A stretch of 64,000 nt of DNA, from contig CADASU010000001.1 in the NCBI GenBank assembly GCA_902790675.1, forward strand, positions 62,001 through 126,000, given 5' to 3'. A model generated the notes under the pieces. It saw only the letters and a list, made by a program, of their open reading frames with translations. It was not told the origin of the DNA and searched no databases. Made by a program: the position numbers and the translations under genes. This document shows positions 26,354-35,355 of this stretch, piece after piece; positions within the stretch are counted from its first letter, which is position 1, and each line of letters starts with the position of its first letter. Source of the stretch: Oscillospiraceae bacterium (GTDB lineage: Bacteria > Bacillota > Clostridia > Oscillospirales > Ruminococcaceae).

Positions 26354-26977
26354 TTATTTTGTGCCAAATATTCTATCTCCCGCATCACCCAAGCCCGGTA
26401 ATATATATCCGTTTTCATTTAAACACTTATCTAAAGCTCCACAAAAAACAGAAACATCAGGATGATTTTTTTGAAGCATATTCATTCCCTCAGGAGAAGC
26501 TATTATACACATAAATCTAATATTTTCAGCTCCATGACTCTTTAAAATATTTATCGCATGAACAGCAGAACCACCAGTAGCCAACATCGGGTCAACTAAA
26601 ATAACCTCTGAATTATTTAAATTAGAAGGCAATTTACAATAATATTCAACAGGTTTTAACGTAGCTTTATCTCTAAACATTCCTATATGGCCAACTTTAG
26701 CAGCCGGTATAAGGTCCAGCATTCCAGATTCCATTTCCAATCCAGCTCTAAGTATTGAAACAATTGCAATTTTTTTACATATTATTTTTGCCATAGTTTG
26801 AGTTAGCGGAGTTTGCATTTCTATTTCAGTAAGTGGCAAATCTCTAGTAGCTTCATATCCCATCAAAAGAGATATTTCATGAACTAACTCCCTAAATTCT
26901 TTTGTTCCAGTTCCTTTGTCTCTTAGCAAAGATATTTTATACTGTATTAGCGGATGTTCCATTATAACTGGCTCCAT
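26354..26977 (-). CDS. upp: Uracil phosphoribosyltransferase
   Basis: 207 residues. Salvage of uracil with PRPP. The PRPP loop is [18 protein letters not shown], and the uracil-binding end [18 protein letters not shown] is standard. [25 protein letters not shown] is the usual N-terminus. The start is ATG at 26977 with AAGGA upstream, shorter by 18 residues than the longest open frame. It is downstream of rpiB, separated by 31 bases. Because the pyrimidine operon in this window lacks pyrB and pyrE, salvage by Upp may matter here. Confidence 0.96.
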   Translation of the reverse strand: MEPVIMEHPLIQYKISLLRDKGTGTKEFRELVHEISLLMGYEATRDLPLTEIEMQTPLTQTMAKIICKKIAIVSILRAGLEMESGMLDLIPAAKVGHIGMFRDKATLKPVEYYCKLPSNLNNSEVILVDPMLATGGSAVHAINILKSHGAENIRFMCIIASPEGMNMLQKNHPDVSVFCGALDKCLNENGYILPGLGDAGDRIFGTK

Positions 26978-27008
26978 AAAATCACAATCCTTTCTATAAT
27001 CCAACAAA

Positions 27009-27455
27009 TTATAAATTTTGCATGCTTTCAATAGATGTTATTTTTTCAATACGTTTTATATGTCTGCCTCCTTCAAACTCAGTATTTAAAAAAGTTTCAA
27101 CCAATTCTATAGCCAAACCAAGTCCAACAACCCTACCACCTAAGCAAAGCACATTAGCATCATTATGTAAGCGAGTAAACTTAGCAGAAAAAGTATCTGA
27201 ACAACACGCCGCTCTTATTCCATCTACTTTGTTTGCAGCAATTGAAATCCCAATTCCAGTTCCACAAAAAAGCAGCGCTTTCTCACACTCGCCTTTAACA
27301 ACTGATTTGCACGTTTCAACCGCAATATCAGGATAATCACAAGATTTGATATTATAACATCCAAAATCTTTATATGCAATACCCTTTGATTTAAGATAAT
27401 CAGTAACACCTCTTTTTAATTCATATCCCCCATGATCACTTCCAATAGCTATCAT
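27009..27455 (-). CDS. rpiB: Ribose-5-phosphate isomerase B
   Basis: 148 residues. [38 protein letters not shown] (catalytic Cys in CGTG) and [15 protein letters not shown] are the RpiB signature. It interconverts ribose and ribulose 5-phosphate, supplying PRPP synthesis. The ATG overlaps the stop of tsaB by four bases. Confidence 0.95.
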   Translation of the reverse strand: MIAIGSDHGGYELKRGVTDYLKSKGIAYKDFGCYNIKSCDYPDIAVETCKSVVKGECEKALLFCGTGIGISIAANKVDGIRAACCSDTFSAKFTRLHNDANVLCLGGRVVGLGLAIELVETFLNTEFEGGRHIKRIEKITSIESMQNL

Positions 27456-28159
27456 TGTTTTCCCCCTAATTCATTTCTTATTCTCTCTGCCTGTGATAAT
27501 CTCAAATATTTAGGAATAACCTCATTCTCCAAGCAAAAATCACCATTTTTTAGTTTTTCCAAACCACAAAAGCCGATGCTGGCTGCTCTTTGCAATCTAA
27601 GTTGTGGAGGTGCAATTCTAACGTCCAAAACGTCTTTCATTTTATTATAACAAAGCTCAGCTCCATCTCCAACCAAAACCACAGGAACATTATATTCATT
27701 TGCCTTTAACTGCTCAATAAGTTCATCTATTGATATTGCTCTATCTTCACAAATTCTTACAGTTTTTCCTTTTTGCATATCAAATAACGCATTATACACC
27801 TGATCTCTTCGTGCATCCATAACACTACATACGATAGATTCCGTTCCTTCTAAATTTCTAGCCAAAGCCAAAAGCGTTGAAACCCCAATGCAAGGACAAT
27901 TTAACGCTTTCGCCATTCCTTTAGCAGACGAGACTCCTATTCTAAGGCCCGTGAATGAACCTGGCCCCACAGAAACAGTTATTGCATCAATATCTTCCAA
28001 CTTTTGATTAGCACTTTTTAGCATATTTTCTATCATACTCATCAATGTTTGAGAATGGGTAAGTCCTGCAGTTATAGAGCTTTCACAAACAACCAAATTT
28101 TCCTCACAAATTGCACAAGATGCTGTAAGCGCACTGCTTTCAATAGCTAAAGTTTTCAT
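27452..28159 (-). CDS. tsaB: tRNA threonylcarbamoyladenosine biosynthesis protein TsaB
   Basis: 235 residues. ASKHA-fold scaffold of the t6A synthase: LAIESSALTASCAI, HSQTLMSMIENML and ITVSVGPGSFTGLRIGVSSAKGMAKAL. It works with TsaD and TsaE, and only TsaE is nearby. It overlaps tsaE by four bases upstream and rpiB by four downstream. The usual rimI neighbour is absent here. Confidence 0.93.
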   Translation of the reverse strand: MKTLAIESSALTASCAICEENLVVCESSITAGLTHSQTLMSMIENMLKSANQKLEDIDAITVSVGPGSFTGLRIGVSSAKGMAKALNCPCIGVSTLLALARNLEGTESIVCSVMDARRDQVYNALFDMQKGKTVRICEDRAISIDELIEQLKANEYNVPVVLVGDGAELCYNKMKDVLDVRIAPPQLRLQRAASIGFCGLEKLKNGDFCLENEVIPKYLRLSQAERIRNELGGKQ

Positions 28160-28608
28160 TCAAATCCCCTACATATTTCTATTTGTCTTGTATTTTCTCC
28201 TAGTTTTTTTATGTTTACCTTAATAAAATCACTGGGCAGAAAATCAATAATATTTTCACTCCACTCAATAGCAACAATATTGTTGCCATTCAAATATTCA
28301 AAGAAATTTGTTGTCACCAAATCATCTTCACCTAAAACACGATACATATCAAAGTGAATAAGAGGAACAGGCCCAACATATTCATTAACTATTGCAAATG
28401 TTGGACTAGAAACCTCACCTCTAACGCCCAGTCCATCAGCCAATCCCCTAACAAAGGCTGTTTTGCCTGCTCCCATTTCCCCAAAAAACGCTATGCAATC
28501 CCCTTTTTCAAAATAATTAGAAATTTTTTTTGCAAATGCTTCAGTATCCTGATATGACATAGTAGTTTTTACAAAAGGCAGCTTAAAAACATTTTCAATC
28601 TCTCTCAT
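28156..28608 (-). CDS. tsaE: tRNA threonylcarbamoyladenosine biosynthesis ATPase TsaE
   Basis: 150 residues. Walker A is FFGEMGAGKTAFVRGLADGLG, followed by VSSPTFAIVNEY and HFDMYRV. IEWSENI marks the C-terminal part. It is the ATPase that drives the TsaB-TsaD cycle. The N-terminus is about 17 residues longer than usual, and an internal ATG (MSYQDTEAF) is a possible start. It is followed immediately by tsaB and preceded by fhs with no gap, so it may be co-transcribed with fhs. Confidence 0.92.
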   Translation of the reverse strand: MREIENVFKLPFVKTTMSYQDTEAFAKKISNYFEKGDCIAFFGEMGAGKTAFVRGLADGLGVRGEVSSPTFAIVNEYVGPVPLIHFDMYRVLGEDDLVTTNFFEYLNGNNIVAIEWSENIIDFLPSDFIKVNIKKLGENTRQIEICRGFE

Positions 28609-30273
28609 TTAAAATAATCCCATTATCTTTCCGTCAACAACATCAATTGAAAGAGCGGATGGCTTTTTCGAAAGACCCGGCATAGTCATAATACTGCCAG
28701 TTAACATTATTACAAAACCAGCGCCTGCTGCCAATCTAACTTCATTTACAGGAACAACAAAATTTTCAGGGCATCCTAAAACTTTAGGATCTGTAGAAAG
28801 AGAATATTGAGTTTTTGCAACACAAACAGGCAAATTATCATATCCCATACTTACAAACGAATCTAATTGTTTTTTTGCTTTAGCAGAATATGTAACACCA
28901 GATGCTCCATATATTTCCTTGGCTATTTTTTCCATTTTTTCTCTCAATGTCAACTTATCTTCATATAATAATTTGAAGTTCTTAGGCTCTTCACAAAGCT
29001 TAACTACTTTTTTAGCTAATTCAACTCCGCCTTCTCCACCTTTGGCAAAAACTTCTGCTAGTTCAAATTCACAATTTTCTCGCTCACAGCATTTCTTAAT
29101 TACATCGAGTTCTTCATCGCTATCACTCTCAAATTTATTAATGGCAACAACCACTGGAACACCATATTTTTGCATATTATTTATATGTTTTTTTAAGTTT
29201 ACGACTCCTTTTTTAACAGCATCAACATTTTCACTGAGCAAATCGTTTTTGTCAACTCCGCCATTATATTTTAAAGCACGAACAGTTGCAACCAAAACAA
29301 CACAATCGGGTGATATGCCAGCATATCTGCACTTAATATCAAAAAACTTTTCGGCTCCCAAATCCGATCCAAAACCTGCTTCAGTTACAACATATTCGCC
29401 TAATTTCAAAGCAAGTTTTGTTGCTTTAACCGAATTACACCCATGAGCAATATTAGCAAAAGGTCCCCCATGAATTAAAGCAGGGGTGTTTTCCAATGTT
29501 TGAACTAAATTAGGATTAATAGCATCTTTCATTAAAGCTGTCATAGCCCCTTGAGCATTCAAATCACCAGCAAATACCGGCTTTTTATCATATGTATATC
29601 CAATTAGAATTTTGGAAAATCTATCTTTTAAATCGTCTAAATCTTCCGCCAAACAAAGTATTGCCATTATTTCAGAAGCAACAGTTATTATAAAGCCGTC
29701 CTCACGTGGAACACCATTAACAGAACCCCCAAGTCCAACAATTATATTACGCAGTGCTCTATCATTCATATCCAAACAGCGTTTAAAAACAATAGTTCGT
29801 GGATCGATATTCAAATCATTGCCTTGCTGAATATGATTGTCTATTAATGCACACAATAAATTATTAGCAGACGTTATAGCATGCATATCTCCTGTAAAGT
29901 GTAAATTTATGTCTTCCATAGGAACAACTTGTGAATATCCGCCACCAGCAGCTCCCCCTTTAATTCCAAAAACTGGCCCTAGCGACGGCTCTCTAAGCGC
30001 TAAAACCGATTTTTTATTTATCTTATAAAAAGCCTGACCCAGCCCAACACTAACAGTTGTTTTTCCTTCTCCAGCCGGCGTTGGATTTATGGCAGTAACT
30101 AAAACCAACTTTCCATTTTTATTGTTTCTGAGCTTTTCACAAGTTTCATAACCAATCTTTGCCTTATATTTACCATAAAATTCTAAATCATCTCTCTGCA
30201 GTCCTATCTTTTCTGCTACTTTATCGATTGGCAACATTTTTGCCTTTTGTGAAATTTGAATATCTGATAACAT
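28609..30273 (-). CDS. fhs: Formate-tetrahydrofolate ligase
   Basis: 554 residues. ATP-dependent activation of formate to 10-formyl-THF, a source of one-carbon units and a Wood-Ljungdahl enzyme in acetogens. The P-loop is [18 protein letters not shown], and [21 protein letters not shown] and the C-terminal [22 protein letters not shown] are standard. The start is ATG at 30273 with GGGAGG five bases away; a longer frame adds 14 residues without a site. It is followed without a gap by tsaE. Confidence 0.97.
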   Translation of the reverse strand: MLSDIQISQKAKMLPIDKVAEKIGLQRDDLEFYGKYKAKIGYETCEKLRNNKNGKLVLVTAINPTPAGEGKTTVSVGLGQAFYKINKKSVLALREPSLGPVFGIKGGAAGGGYSQVVPMEDINLHFTGDMHAITSANNLLCALIDNHIQQGNDLNIDPRTIVFKRCLDMNDRALRNIIVGLGGSVNGVPREDGFIITVASEIMAILCLAEDLDDLKDRFSKILIGYTYDKKPVFAGDLNAQGAMTALMKDAINPNLVQTLENTPALIHGGPFANIAHGCNSVKATKLALKLGEYVVTEAGFGSDLGAEKFFDIKCRYAGISPDCVVLVATVRALKYNGGVDKNDLLSENVDAVKKGVVNLKKHINNMQKYGVPVVVAINKFESDSDEELDVIKKCCERENCEFELAEVFAKGGEGGVELAKKVVKLCEEPKNFKLLYEDKLTLREKMEKIAKEIYGASGVTYSAKAKKQLDSFVSMGYDNLPVCVAKTQYSLSTDPKVLGCPENFVVPVNEVRLAAGAGFVIMLTGSIMTMPGLSKKPSALSIDVVDGKIMGLF

Positions 30274-30348
30274 AAAAACCTCCCAATTAATGCTTATATA
30301 TTGCAGCATAACCAAAAATATATGCTAACCATAAACCATATATTTAAT

Positions 30349-30377
30349 ATTGTACCATAATACACATTTTTTGTGAA
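30349..30377 (-). promoter_or_regulatory. Promoter of fhs
   Basis: On the minus strand, TTCACA (30372-30377), 17 bases and TACAAT (30349-30354). Confidence 0.6.
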
Positions 30378-30425
30378 CAAAGATAGAAAATTAAATAAAA
30401 AATATTATGCATATTAAAGGAGCGC

Positions 30426-30454
30426 TTGAAAACTTGTTCATATTAATATATAAT
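30426..30454 (+). promoter_or_regulatory. Promoter of the rodA-rsmD-coaD operon
   Basis: TTGAAA (30426-30431), 17 bases, TATAAT (30449-30454), about 80 bases before the ATG. Confidence 0.75.
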
Positions 30455-30533
30455 GAAAGCTGTGTAAAATTACATTTTCTATGTGTTTAGTTAATTATTT
30501 TAAAAATAAATAATTTTTAGTTAGGACTTAATT

Positions 30534-31679
30534 ATGAAAAATTTTTTTAAAGACACATTTTTATATATTGTAAGTTATATCAAAACAACAGACATAGTAT
30601 TAACATTAATGTCTGCTGGAGCTTCAGTTTTAAGTATTGCTCTAATGTTTTCGCTATATCCTGGTCAAATATCTAATTTACGAACTATTTATGTTCAAAT
30701 AATCGCCAGCATTATTGGCTTTTTATGTGCTATATCCATATCCAATATAGATTATCATCACATCACAAAATTGTGGAAACCAATAGGAATATCGGCCGCA
30801 ATTTTTACCTTATTAACGCTAACCCCACTTGGAACATTAAGAGGTGGTGATGGCGCTGGTTCTGCTGACCGCAGTTGGGTTCAGTTAGGCTTCACAAATG
30901 TCCAACCATCTGAATTTTTAAAAGCCGCTTTTATAATTACTCTATCATATCACTGCTTTAAAGTTTCAGATCATATAAACGAACCTAAAACGTTTATGCG
31001 TGTTTTAGGGCATGCGTTAATTCCAATATTTATAATATTTTTACAAAAAGACTTTGGAACAATGATAATATTTGTATGTATAGCTGCCTGCATAATATTT
31101 GTTGCAGGAATAAACTGGAAAATAATATCTGCTGTTGTTGCTATGGGTGTTGTTGCATTGATATTATTTCTAACGAATACTCTTCCCGATTATCTTTTAA
31201 AAAGATTATATGTTATTAACCACTTGGAAGAAACTAAACGAGGCCTCGGAATGCAACAATATACTGGCAGAATTACTATGGCTTCGGGAAAAATATTAGG
31301 CAAAGGATTCAACTCTGATGACATTTTAACTAAAACTCCTGAACTTTACAATGACATGATTTTTGCACATATAGGCCAAGTTTTAGGATTTGTTGGTTGC
31401 ATGATTGTTCTTTTATGGCTGTTTCTATTTTGCTTGCGCCTATTGCAAAACGGAAAAAATGCTCCAGATAATTTAGGATATTTTATTTGCGTTGGAATAT
31501 TTGCAATTATGTTTTTCCAATCAATGGTTAATATAGGAATGGTTTTATGTTTAACACCTGTAATAGGCGTAACATTACCATTTATAAGTTCCGGCGGGTC
31601 ATCGGTTATTGCAACATATATTTTGCTAGGCTTGGCTCTTAGTGTCCATAATCATACACATAAATCTACATTATTTTAA
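30534..31679 (+). CDS. rodA: SEDS peptidoglycan glycosyltransferase (RodA/FtsW family)
   Basis: 381 residues with about ten membrane segments. SWVQLGFTNVQPSEFLKAAFI, LQKDFGTMIIF and the C-terminal MVLCLTPVIGVTLPFISSGGSSVI are the SEDS signature; they contain the catalytic Asp/Trp region. It polymerises lipid II with a partner transpeptidase. Distinguishing RodA from FtsW or SpoVE is not secure; the ISSGGSS ending and lone position fit RodA. First gene of an operon with rsmD and coaD. Confidence 0.85.
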   Translation: MKNFFKDTFLYIVSYIKTTDIVLTLMSAGASVLSIALMFSLYPGQISNLRTIYVQIIASIIGFLCAISISNIDYHHITKLWKPIGISAAIFTLLTLTPLGTLRGGDGAGSADRSWVQLGFTNVQPSEFLKAAFIITLSYHCFKVSDHINEPKTFMRVLGHALIPIFIIFLQKDFGTMIIFVCIAACIIFVAGINWKIISAVVAMGVVALILFLTNTLPDYLLKRLYVINHLEETKRGLGMQQYTGRITMASGKILGKGFNSDDILTKTPELYNDMIFAHIGQVLGFVGCMIVLLWLFLFCLRLLQNGKNAPDNLGYFICVGIFAIMFFQSMVNIGMVLCLTPVIGVTLPFISSGGSSVIATYILLGLALSVHNHTHKSTLF

Positions 31680-31705
31680 AGATAAAAAAGGAGAAAATAA
31701 AAATT

Positions 31706-32242
31706 ATGCGAGTAATTACCGGAACTGCAAAAGGTAAACCACTGTCTACCTTAAAAGGCGATGAAGTTCGCCCAACAACCGATCGCGTTAAAGAAGGAAT
31801 GTTTTCTATAATTCAATTTGACATATTAAATTCAAAGGTATTAGATCTTTTTGCAGGCTCAGGTCAATTAGGAATAGAGGCTCTTTCTAGAGGCGCCCAA
31901 ATGTGCACTTTTGTTGATAATTCTAGAGAAGCACAAAAAATTCAATTACAAAATTTAAAGTCAACCAATTTGTATAAAAATTCACGAGTTATTTTTTCTG
32001 ACAGCATATCTTTTCTTAAAACAACAACAGATAAATATGATATTATAATATTAGATCCACCGTACAGCACAGACTTATTATTACAAGCCTTGCAAATAGT
32101 TCCCGATAAATTAAATGATAATGGAATAGTAATTTGCGAACATCTTAAATCACTAAACATGCCAGAAAATATCCAAAACATTTCTTTACAAAAGCAATAT
32201 AAGTATGGTAAAATCAAACTAACAACTTATCGTAAAATGTAG
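31706..32242 (+). CDS. rsmD: 16S rRNA (guanine966-N2)-methyltransferase RsmD
   Basis: 178 residues. RPTTDRVKEGMFSII, VLDLFAGSGQLGIEALSRGA (SAM loop) and IIILDPPYS (DPPY catalytic motif for N2 methylation) define the family. rsmD-coaD adjacency is conserved in Firmicutes. GGAGAA precedes the ATG. Confidence 0.96.
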   Translation: MRVITGTAKGKPLSTLKGDEVRPTTDRVKEGMFSIIQFDILNSKVLDLFAGSGQLGIEALSRGAQMCTFVDNSREAQKIQLQNLKSTNLYKNSRVIFSDSISFLKTTTDKYDIIILDPPYSTDLLLQALQIVPDKLNDNGIVICEHLKSLNMPENIQNISLQKQYKYGKIKLTTYRKM

Positions 32243-32260
32243 AACAAGGAGGGGGTATCT

Positions 32261-32749
32261 ATTAAAATTGCGATTTGTCCTGGAAGTTTTGATCCAATAA
32301 CTAACGGTCATCTAGACATAATTCAACGAGCATCTAAATTGTTTGATAAAGTTATAGTCTTGGTTCTTAATAATCCACAAAAGCAGCCTATGTTTTCAAT
32401 TAAGCAAAGATTATATTGGATAGATGCTTCAACAAAATCACTTAACAATATATCGACAGACTATTGGTCCGGTTTATTAATTGATTATTTTAAAAAATCT
32501 AACGCTTGTGCTATTGTAAAAGGAATTCGCTCATTTCAAGATTTTGATTATGAATTACAAATGTCATATGCTAATAAGTTGTTAGAAAATTCCGCAGAAA
32601 CCGTATTTTTTCCGGCAGATCCTAAAAAAACATACTTAACTTCTACTTTAGTTAAAGATTTATATAAAATAGGTGCAAACATAAATTATCTCATTCCCAA
32701 AGCGATATTAACCGATGTAAAGAAAGTTCTAGAGGAGGCAAAAAAATGA
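32261..32749 (+). CDS. coaD: Phosphopantetheine adenylyltransferase, apparent ATT start
   Basis: 162 residues if started at the ATT at 32261. Penultimate step of coenzyme A synthesis. The nucleotidyltransferase motifs are CPGSFDPITNGHLDII (with TxGH) near the N-terminus, KGIRSFQDFDYELQM, and the YLTSTLVKDL end. There is no in-frame ATG, GTG or TTG upstream of the catalytic motif after the previous stop; the first TTG lies after the motif. A strong AAGGAGG at 32246-32252 stands eight bases before ATT, exactly where MKIAICPG would begin in relatives. I therefore call a rare ATT start; a sequencing error is the alternative. Confidence 0.88.
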   Translation: MKIAICPGSFDPITNGHLDIIQRASKLFDKVIVLVLNNPQKQPMFSIKQRLYWIDASTKSLNNISTDYWSGLLIDYFKKSNACAIVKGIRSFQDFDYELQMSYANKLLENSAETVFFPADPKKTYLTSTLVKDLYKIGANINYLIPKAILTDVKKVLEEAKK

Positions 32750-33228
32750 CAGTAAACGATATCTTAGATACGTTAGAGAATTTAATTGATTGTGCTTGGC
32801 GAATTCCAATGACTAACGGAAAATGCGCTATTTCAACAGATGAAATTCAAAATTTAGTCGACGATATACGTTTAGCACTTCCTAAAGAAATTAAACAATC
32901 TAAAATGATAGTGGCAGACCGCAAAGATATATTATCAGATGCTAAATTAGAAGCAAAAAATATAATATCAGATGCTGAAAAACGTGCGCAAAAAATGATA
33001 TGTGAAAGCGAAATAACTAAACAAGCGCAACAAAAAGCATCACAAATACTCTCTCAAGCTCGCAGTCAGTCTAAAGAATTGCGCAAAACGACAAATGAAT
33101 ACGTTGAAAATTTATTAAATAATATGGAAAACGTTATTTCAAATAGTGCACACAACTTAAAAAATGCCCATGTAGAAATCAAAAAAATAATTAAATCAAA
33201 CAAACAGAAGCAAGAAATTTTTAATTAA
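32746..33228 (+). CDS. Coiled-coil protein linked to coaD (ATP synthase B-like)
   Basis: 160 residues. The N-terminal 50 residues have a helical segment with a DILDTLENLIDCAW motif. From about 60 to 155 it is a long charged coiled coil with alternating Ala and Lys/Glu (LSDAKLEAKNIISDAEKRAQKMI). No membrane segment. Genes like this sit after coaD in many clostridia and are often labelled ATPase or subunit H-like, with no known function. It overlaps coaD by four bases. Its end forms one arm of a terminator shared with the convergent kinase gene. Confidence 0.7.
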   Translation: MTVNDILDTLENLIDCAWRIPMTNGKCAISTDEIQNLVDDIRLALPKEIKQSKMIVADRKDILSDAKLEAKNIISDAEKRAQKMICESEITKQAQQKASQILSQARSQSKELRKTTNEYVENLLNNMENVISNSAHNLKNAHVEIKKIIKSNKQKQEIFN

Positions 33229-33248
33229 AACTTCTTGCCTCTGTTTTT
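33202..33248. terminator. Bidirectional terminator at convergent gene ends
   Basis: AAACAGAAGCAAGAA (33202-33216) and TTCTTGCCTCTGTTT (33232-33246) pair with one mismatch and are followed by T runs. The arms are coding sequence of the two convergent genes, whose stops overlap by four bases. Confidence 0.8.
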
Positions 33249-34838
33249 CTTTCTATTAGCAATAACCTTACAAATTAGCCAAATAACTAAAATAACTGAG
33301 CCCAAATATCCCAAAACTCCAAGAAGTGGAATTCCTAAAAATCTAGGCTCCATTTGAGTTGTGCAAAGAATAGCGGACCCCAAATTTAAAGAGCATGAAA
33401 GAGCACAAACTATTATTTCAAAAACCATAGAATCTATCTTTTTAAGTGGCTCTTCAGATCCAACTACTTCTAAATTTGCTTTTATTTCTCCGTGAACTGC
33501 CATAGATAATAAATCGGCAAGCGTAACAGGAATTTCAATTCCCCTTTTTATTGCACTATAAGTATCTTTTAGAAAATTAAGAGTTTCCTTTTCAAAATCA
33601 AATTTGCTGAATATATTGCCAGACATATGAGAAGTTATGATTGAAAACATGTTAATTCCGGGGCAACACTCGCTAATTACTCCTTCCATAGTAACCAAAC
33701 CACGGACCAACATTGTTACTGAAGATGGAACAGCTATGTTCTGGCCATTACACAATTCTAACACTTCAGTTAACATAGCTCCCATATCTATGTCGTTTAT
33801 GTTCGTATTTATATATTTTTTAACTAAAATATCCAAATCAGAATACAATTTAGAATGATTAATAGGCCCATATACATTGCCTATAATCAACAAAACCTCT
33901 TTTAATTTTCGTATATTGTTACACGCCATAGCTTCAATAGCAGTTTTTATTAAAGTTTTATATCTCTCATCAAGTTCGCCCATCATTCCTAAATCTATAA
34001 ACACAATTTTTCCACCAGATATAATTATATTCCCTTGATGCGGATCTGAATGAAAGAATGCGTCTTCAAGAACTTGCTTGCTATAATTTTCAGCAAGCTT
34101 TTCTCCTATTTCACTCATATCATAGCCTAACTTTTTTAAATGTTCGACGTTATCCATAGAATATCCGCTAATTCTTTCCATAACAAGAACTTTGGAAGTT
34201 GTTAGCTTTCGAAAAACATGTGGACAGTCTACATATTTAACTTTGCTATTTAATTCTTTAAAACGCTCAAGATGCTCTGCTTCTAATGTAAAATCCATCT
34301 CTTGCTTTGCAACATTCCACATCTCGTCTAAAACATCTCTAAAATCAATTATATCAGTTTTTGTTGGAGCAACTAACCTTAATATTTTAATAAATTTATG
34401 CATAAGTTTAATATCTTGAAACATAACTTTATATATTCCCGGGCGCTGAACTTTTATTACAACCTGCTCACCAGAATCTTTCAGCACAGCGCAATAGGCC
34501 TGAGCAATTGAAGCAGACCCAACCGGATTGGGATCAATAGAGTCAAAAATTTCATATGGACTAACTTCCCACTCATCTTCCATAACTTTTAGCATTTTAT
34601 CAAAAGGAACCGGCTTAACCTTAGTTCTAAGCTCACGCAGCTGAGCACAATAAGCCTCTGGAATAATGTCCGATCTCATAGACATAAGTTGACCCAATTT
34701 AATATATGTAGGACCCATATCTTCTAAAATAAGTCGCAACTTTTCTGGGGTTAAGCCATGAACGACGTCTCGTTCACGCAAGACGCCCATCATAACTCTC
34801 AAGCGAGACTTTTCTCTTTTTTTCATTGCCTCACTCAC
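33225..34838 (-). CDS. UbiB/AarF (ABC1) family atypical kinase
   Basis: 537 residues. The ABC1 kinase-like domain shows DMGPTYIKLGQLMSMRSDIIPE (KxGQ motif), NPVGSASIAQAYCAVLKDSGEQVVIKVQRPG (A-rich loop and Lys), LEDAFFHSDPHQGNIII (catalytic loop HxDPHxGN) and VFIDLGMMG (DFG-like DLG). The C-terminus has two membrane helices. UbiB homologues support isoprenoid lipid metabolism; here quinone genes are not visible. It is preceded by a phasin-like gene, an association seen repeatedly in clostridia. Confidence 0.88.
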   Translation of the reverse strand: MSEAMKKREKSRLRVMMGVLRERDVVHGLTPEKLRLILEDMGPTYIKLGQLMSMRSDIIPEAYCAQLRELRTKVKPVPFDKMLKVMEDEWEVSPYEIFDSIDPNPVGSASIAQAYCAVLKDSGEQVVIKVQRPGIYKVMFQDIKLMHKFIKILRLVAPTKTDIIDFRDVLDEMWNVAKQEMDFTLEAEHLERFKELNSKVKYVDCPHVFRKLTTSKVLVMERISGYSMDNVEHLKKLGYDMSEIGEKLAENYSKQVLEDAFFHSDPHQGNIIISGGKIVFIDLGMMGELDERYKTLIKTAIEAMACNNIRKLKEVLLIIGNVYGPINHSKLYSDLDILVKKYINTNINDIDMGAMLTEVLELCNGQNIAVPSSVTMLVRGLVTMEGVISECCPGINMFSIITSHMSGNIFSKFDFEKETLNFLKDTYSAIKRGIEIPVTLADLLSMAVHGEIKANLEVVGSEEPLKKIDSMVFEIIVCALSCSLNLGSAILCTTQMEPRFLGIPLLGVLGYLGSVILVIWLICKVIANRKKNRGKKF

Positions 34839-35130
34839 TTTTTTTCTCCAAATCTACTAATTTGTTTTTTAATTTTTTAATTTCATCTTTAGATAATTTT
34901 TCAATATCATCTAAAATATTTATTCCTTCTTTAACAGCTCCCTTTTTCAAATCTTTTTTATTATTTTCAAAGTTATGTTTTAATTCTTCATTTAAAATTT
35001 TACCCTGCTGAATAGTTAATTCGCCTTTTTCAACCAACTTATCAATTACCTTCTGACCCATTTCAACCGTAGAAGCTACAGCTCCAACTCCCGCCAAAAA
35101 CACTTTTTTCATTTCATTCCCAAACAACAC
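34831..35130 (-). CDS. Phasin-like coiled-coil protein
   Basis: 99 residues. A short hydrophobic start (VFLAGVGAVASTVEMGQKVIDKLVEKGELT) is followed by an amphipathic, lysine/glutamate-rich coiled coil, a layout shared with poly(hydroxyalkanoate) granule phasins. It is found next to UbiB-family kinases, which it may recruit or regulate (inference). GTG start at 35130 with AAGGAGGAG six bases upstream. The 3' end overlaps the start of the kinase gene by eight bases. Confidence 0.7.
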   Translation of the reverse strand: MLFGNEMKKVFLAGVGAVASTVEMGQKVIDKLVEKGELTIQQGKILNEELKHNFENNKKDLKKGAVKEGINILDDIEKLSKDEIKKLKNKLVDLEKKSE

Positions 35131-35355
35131 AATAACTCCTCCTTAAAATTTCAAAACAAGGTTACGAAAAATTATATCAAAATTATTGACAATGCTTACA
35201 GAAATTATTCAAATTAAATTATCTTAATTATAACGCGATTCGTGTTGATCGTCAATAGCTAATATAATTCAATAAATATCGTTTTATCTTCTAAAACATC
35301 ACTAAATTGCATATTTTATCTGTATATATTACACGAGAGGTGCTGTAATTTTTTA

